From NCBI GenBank assembly GCA_964592375.1, contig CAZQDP010000009.1, forward strand, positions 1-44,482: DNA of 44,482 bases, read 5' to 3'. The notes under the pieces are model-generated. The model saw only the letters and a list, made by a program, of their open reading frames with translations, was not told the origin of the DNA and ran no database searches. Below are positions 41,378-44,482 of the stretch, piece by piece. The first letter of the stretch is position 1, and each line of letters starts with the position of its first letter. Made by a program: the position numbers and the translations under genes. The stretch is from CAZQDP01 sp964592375. Its GTDB lineage: Bacteria > Bacillota > Clostridia > RUG12999.

Positions 41378-42487
41378 CTATTTTTTCACGTAGGATCCGC
41401 CCGGCAAACGAACAACCGCTCCTTTTAATTCTAGGGTGGTAAGCGTCCCTATGAGTTCTTTTACCTTTATTCCGCTTTTTACTGCAAGCTCATCGATATG
41501 GAGCTGGCAGTTTTGCAGATGCTCCATAATTTCCTCTTCATATCCGGTTGAAGCATTTTCAACTGCAAACTCTACAGTTTCCTTCAAATACTCTTTCATT
41601 TTAAAAACAGCACCAAAAAGATGCTCATATTCATCCAAAATATCTTTTGCACAAGTAACCATTTTAGCGCCGGTTTTAATCAGTTCATTGGACCCCTCAA
41701 ATCTGGGATCGTTAATGGTGCCCGGCACGGCAAACACATCTCTATTTTGGTCCGTTGCCATGCGTGCCGTAATCAGAGAGCCACTGCCCTTGGCCGCCTC
41801 CACAATCAAGGTTCCTAAAGACATGCCGCTGATTATTCTGTTGCGCTGTGGAAAATGATACCCTAAAGCCGGCGTATCAAAAGGATATTCCGAAATCACA
41901 CTTCCACAGTTCATAATTCGAAGCATTAAGTCTTTATGGAAGCTTGGGTATACCCGATTGACTCCACAACCAAATACTGCAACCGTACTACCTCCTGCCT
42001 CCATTGCGCCTTTATGCGCATAGGCATCAATACCATCTGCCATTCCGCTGACCACGGTTATGCCATGCTGGGCAAGCTCACAAGCAATTTTCCTCGTAGC
42101 TGCTGCGGCATACTGGCCGGGCTTTCTTGTGCCCACAATGGAGATGAAAATATCCTCCGGATGAAACCGCTCTCCTCGCACATATAATACAAGAGGATAG
42201 TCATAAATCGTTTTTAGCCTTGCAGGATAATCATGTTCTTCTATGCTGATAATCCTTACTCCGTAATTCTCAGCAAACAAAAGCTCCCGCTCTACTTCCT
42301 TCATGCTTTTATTTGCAATCAGGTCTCTTTCTTCCTTTTTGAGATAATCAATATCCTTTAGTTCCGCGGCAGTCAACTTATAAATTCTTTCTATGCTCTC
42401 ATCCATATCTTGAAAAAGCTTCATCATCAGCCTATTTCTATTTCTCATTGCCATGGTGTACCAAAGCCAATATTTAATATCTGCCAT
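41378..42487 (-). CDS. dprA: DNA-processing protein DprA (Smf)
   Basis: 369-aa recombination mediator that loads RecA on incoming ssDNA during natural transformation. The N-terminal helical part is followed by the Rossmann-like core with ISIVGTRKPGQYA, VVSGMADGIDAYAH, AVFGCGVNRVYP, FPQRNRIISGMS and the GSLITA segment, plus a C-terminal winged helix (HIDELAVKSGIKVKELIGTL). All hallmark motifs are present. DprA is widespread, so its presence does not prove competence. Single gene, convergent with the small membrane gene. Confidence 0.96.
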   Translation of the reverse strand: MADIKYWLWYTMAMRNRNRLMMKLFQDMDESIERIYKLTAAELKDIDYLKKEERDLIANKSMKEVERELLFAENYGVRIISIEEHDYPARLKTIYDYPLVLYVRGERFHPEDIFISIVGTRKPGQYAAAATRKIACELAQHGITVVSGMADGIDAYAHKGAMEAGGSTVAVFGCGVNRVYPSFHKDLMLRIMNCGSVISEYPFDTPALGYHFPQRNRIISGMSLGTLIVEAAKGSGSLITARMATDQNRDVFAVPGTINDPRFEGSNELIKTGAKMVTCAKDILDEYEHLFGAVFKMKEYLKETVEFAVENASTGYEEEIMEHLQNCQLHIDELAVKSGIKVKELIGTLTTLELKGAVVRLPGGSYVKK

Positions 42488-42524
42488 GATAATCGAATTC
42501 CTTTCTTATCTTTTGATATAAAGA

Positions 42525-42561
42525 GTAAAAAAGGCATAACACGTAATTCATGTCATGCCTT
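42525..42561 (-). terminator. Terminator after the secreted 432-aa protein gene
   Basis: On the minus strand AAGGCATGAC and GTGTTATGCCTT pair with minor mismatches and are followed by TTTTTT. It separates this gene from dprA. Confidence 0.7.
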
Positions 42562-42590
42562 GCATATTCAATATGCCCACTCACAAGGCA

Positions 42591-43889
42591 TTAATCCGCA
42601 ACGATATGGATAATCCTTTTGTCTGTATATCTTTTTCCAGTGATATCGTTGGTGGCATAAATAACAACTTTGCTTTGTCCTTTTTTGGCAGTGACTTGCA
42701 TGATGCCGGGGGTAAGCTTTATATCATTATAGTATACTACATAATAAGCCTTTTCACTTTGCTGCACGATAGATGGTGAAAATGTAACCACTTGCCCTTC
42801 TTTTATGCCACGCACGGTATACACCATTTCGGATGTTTGCTCGGCTGGGGCCGGTGCAATATCAATGGATTGAATGGTAATCGGTGCAATGAGTTTAATG
42901 GTTTTTGAGGCGGTTTTGATGATGTGCCCTCCGGCAATGATGTCCACCTCCACCTGCAAACTTTCTTCTTTTATATCACTTGGAATTACCATCACCGTTT
43001 GCATATTGCTCTTCTTGTCCGGACGCTGAATAAATTGAACACCTGCATGAGATGCACGATATTTTACCGACATATTGTCTGCCAAAAATGCCATACCAAA
43101 ATGAGCGGTATGATATGCGTATGTATAAATGATCACTTCCCTATTTCGTCCCGGTGATAAAGCGATGGATGGTGGAACGGCAAGCTTAATATTCCAACCG
43201 TCGTCCGTTATTACTGTTGGTAACAGTGTAGAGCCATCTTCTATGGCACTGTAATCCCAATCAAAGATAGTAGGATCAATCAAAGCAGAATATGAATACT
43301 CCGATGGAATAATAGAAATAGCTTTGCATACAAACAACGTTCCTGCTTTCGGGTTACCCGCCGGCAAGAAATAGCTTTTTATATGCCCTCCGGTGACTCC
43401 TGCTCCTTCTTTTAATCGAAACTTCATTTCTACGAAATCTTCTCCAAGGGTCGATGCATCTAAGTCTTGTGCAGTAGGACTGATTTTAGTCAGTCCTGCC
43501 GTCACATATCCAACCGATGCGCCAACAGATGCTTTGGCGAATTTCATAAATCCATCCTTTGGCTGCATTTGAAACTTTACAATCTCACTATTCTCGCCTA
43601 CAAAGCTTTCTGCAGCATCTAAGTTGCCATAACCTTTGATGAGTTCTACCTTTGAACTATCGTAACGATAGCCAACCTGCGCATTTGTACACCCATAAAG
43701 CGGGCCGTAAAGCTTTGACTTTAACGTAATGATAAGTCCTTCTTTGTCTATGCTTGTTACAAATCCGGCACCCTTCCCCATCAGGATGCCACTATTCTTC
43801 TCTAAAACACCTTCTTCCCCAACCCTAGCAAAGCTTTGCAGAGAAAGCATTGTAATGATAAGGAATAATATCAGTATTTTCTTCGTCAT
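42591..43889 (-). CDS. Secreted protein with cohesin-like/Ig-like beta domains
   Basis: 432-aa exported protein with signal peptide (KKILILFLIITMLSLQ...SFA). Residues ~45-230 have the rhythm of a cohesin-like jelly roll (VGYRYDSSKVELIKGYG, later EDFVEMKFRLKE, as in Y/FDP.KLEL and A.L.FKV of cohesins), but I could not confirm it. The rest has further beta-rich domains, probably Ig-like, without a clear catalytic site or wall-anchor motif. AAAGGA precedes the ATG. It follows a gene that ends in dockerin-like repeats, which makes a cohesin/dockerin pairing an attractive hypothesis. Confidence 0.45.
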   Translation of the reverse strand: MTKKILILFLIITMLSLQSFARVGEEGVLEKNSGILMGKGAGFVTSIDKEGLIITLKSKLYGPLYGCTNAQVGYRYDSSKVELIKGYGNLDAAESFVGENSEIVKFQMQPKDGFMKFAKASVGASVGYVTAGLTKISPTAQDLDASTLGEDFVEMKFRLKEGAGVTGGHIKSYFLPAGNPKAGTLFVCKAISIIPSEYSYSALIDPTIFDWDYSAIEDGSTLLPTVITDDGWNIKLAVPPSIALSPGRNREVIIYTYAYHTAHFGMAFLADNMSVKYRASHAGVQFIQRPDKKSNMQTVMVIPSDIKEESLQVEVDIIAGGHIIKTASKTIKLIAPITIQSIDIAPAPAEQTSEMVYTVRGIKEGQVVTFSPSIVQQSEKAYYVVYYNDIKLTPGIMQVTAKKGQSKVVIYATNDITGKRYTDKRIIHIVAD

Positions 43890-43957
43890 TTCATCAGTCC
43901 TTTAAATGTGCATTCTAAAAAGTATCTTTCTGTTCGTTATACAGTTTTATGCTTATA

Positions 43958-43996
43958 ATTTTTAAACGGCGGCATACTCCACGAATATGCCGCCGT
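43958..43996 (-). terminator. Hairpin downstream of the dockerin-like gene
   Basis: The 10-bp stem ACGGCGGCAT (43966-43975) with ATGCCGCCGT (43987-43996), followed on the minus strand by TTTAAAAATT. The U tract is weak, so this may be a terminator or a partial one. Confidence 0.6.
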
Positions 43997-44020
43997 ATAT
44001 TCACATGTTAAGTTCAATAC

Positions 44021-44482
44021 TTAGTTGATGACCTTGTCGTAAGGATTAGGAACGTTCGGTTCATTGTAATCATCTTCCGCATTCTTGTTGTATCCCGAGA
44101 ATGCTATTCCTGCGTCAGAACCAGATACATTTCCATCCAAATTAAAATCAGAGTTTACATTATATTGATCCGGGTAATCCTCAACGTCGCGGTTGTAAGC
44201 TGCAAATAATAGTCCTGTATCTGCGCCTGAAACACCACCGCTTTGATTAACATCTCCTGCAAGGAGTGGCTTATATGGAATTGTGAAGGTAGGTGATACT
44301 TCATTTCCTACAACAACCTGGAAGTTTCTAACGATACAGCCAACTCTGTAAATCTGCACGATATAAGTACCGGGAGCAACATCGGCAAAAGTATATTCAG
44401 CGGTGTTCCCACTTACCAAAGCAATGGTAGCTGTTTTTAAAATGGTTGCTTGGTTAGCAGTCTTTAAGTTGATTTTAAATCC
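44021..44482 (-). CDS. C-terminal part of a dockerin-like secreted protein (partial)
   Basis: Only the 3' end is in the window; the frame stays open to 44482, so the start is outside and the TTG at 44419 is internal. The visible 153 residues begin with a carboxypeptidase-regulatory-like beta domain (YTFADVAPGTYIVQIYR), followed by two calcium-loop repeats, GDVNQSGGVSGADTGLLFA and SDFNLDGNVSGSDAGIAFS, the DxNxDGxVxxxD pattern of type I dockerins. The repeats are separated by about 20 residues. Dockerins bind cohesins on scaffold or surface proteins; the neighbouring 432-aa protein could be a partner, by inference. Confidence 0.75.
   Translation of the reverse strand, partial: GFKINLKTANQATILKTATIALVSGNTAEYTFADVAPGTYIVQIYRVGCIVRNFQVVVGNEVSPTFTIPYKPLLAGDVNQSGGVSGADTGLLFAAYNRDVEDYPDQYNVNSDFNLDGNVSGSDAGIAFSGYNKNAEDDYNEPNVPNPYDKVIN

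Overview
The window reads as a chromosomal segment of a low-to-moderate-GC Firmicute of the Clostridia type, probably from a draft or metagenome assembly because it holds a 100-N scaffold gap. This is inferred from gene content: DnaD-domain and DnaI/DnaC-like loader genes side by side, glmU-prs, a Tad pilus locus with Flp pilins, copper-amine-oxidase-N (CuAO_N1) modules on secreted proteins, a small Lmo0937-type membrane peptide, and strong Shine-Dalgarno sequences with some TTG/GTG starts. I cannot name the species.

Layout. 1-5057: AraC-family regulator; convergent with it a DUF2680 protein and a polyferredoxin-like membrane protein; then an OmpR-type response regulator/histidine kinase pair. 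5058-18074: one long leftward Tad (type IVc) pilus operon in transcription order tadV prepilin peptidase, flp2, flp1, tadE, tadG, cpaB, cpaE, tadA, tadB, tadC, followed by a six-repeat Ig-like secreted protein, DUF192, a DivIVA-like coiled-coil protein and a GT-C-like membrane protein. The N gap lies in tadA and is flanked by an exact 55-bp duplication; collapsing it restores an intact 448-aa ATPase.

18075-19475 has no protein gene. It holds the most striking signal in the window: four tandem leftward c-di-GMP-I (GEMM-I) riboswitches, each with its own linker hairpin and intrinsic terminator, at a 276-278 bp period. A consensus promoter (TTGACA-N17-TACAAT) sits just upstream of the first aptamer and the tad operon lies downstream. 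In every unit the 3' strand of aptamer stem P1 is complementary to the 5' arm of the terminator, which predicts ligand-induced termination. A second promoter downstream of all four units could give a riboswitch-independent basal transcript.

19476-27201: uvrA, then leftward genes for a large secreted sialidase-fold/LamG protein, a REP-associated Y1 transposase carrying REP palindromes inside its reading frame with a broken partial copy next to it, and a NagD-like HAD phosphatase. 27396-41313, rightward: dnaD and dnaI-like genes, glmU-prs, a secreted SGNH esterase with CuAO_N1, a polar amino-acid ABC transporter (three genes), an EamA permease, a GT39-like glycosyltransferase, a diacylglycerol-kinase/PAP2 fusion and a small membrane peptide. 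41378-44482, leftward: dprA, a secreted protein with a possible cohesin-like region, and the 3' part of a gene ending in a dockerin-like pair of repeats.

Synthesis: much of the window concerns surface and envelope functions. The pilus operon appears to be wired to c-di-GMP through serial RNA switches; there is no GGDEF, EAL or PilZ gene in the window, so the enzymes that set c-di-GMP must lie elsewhere.
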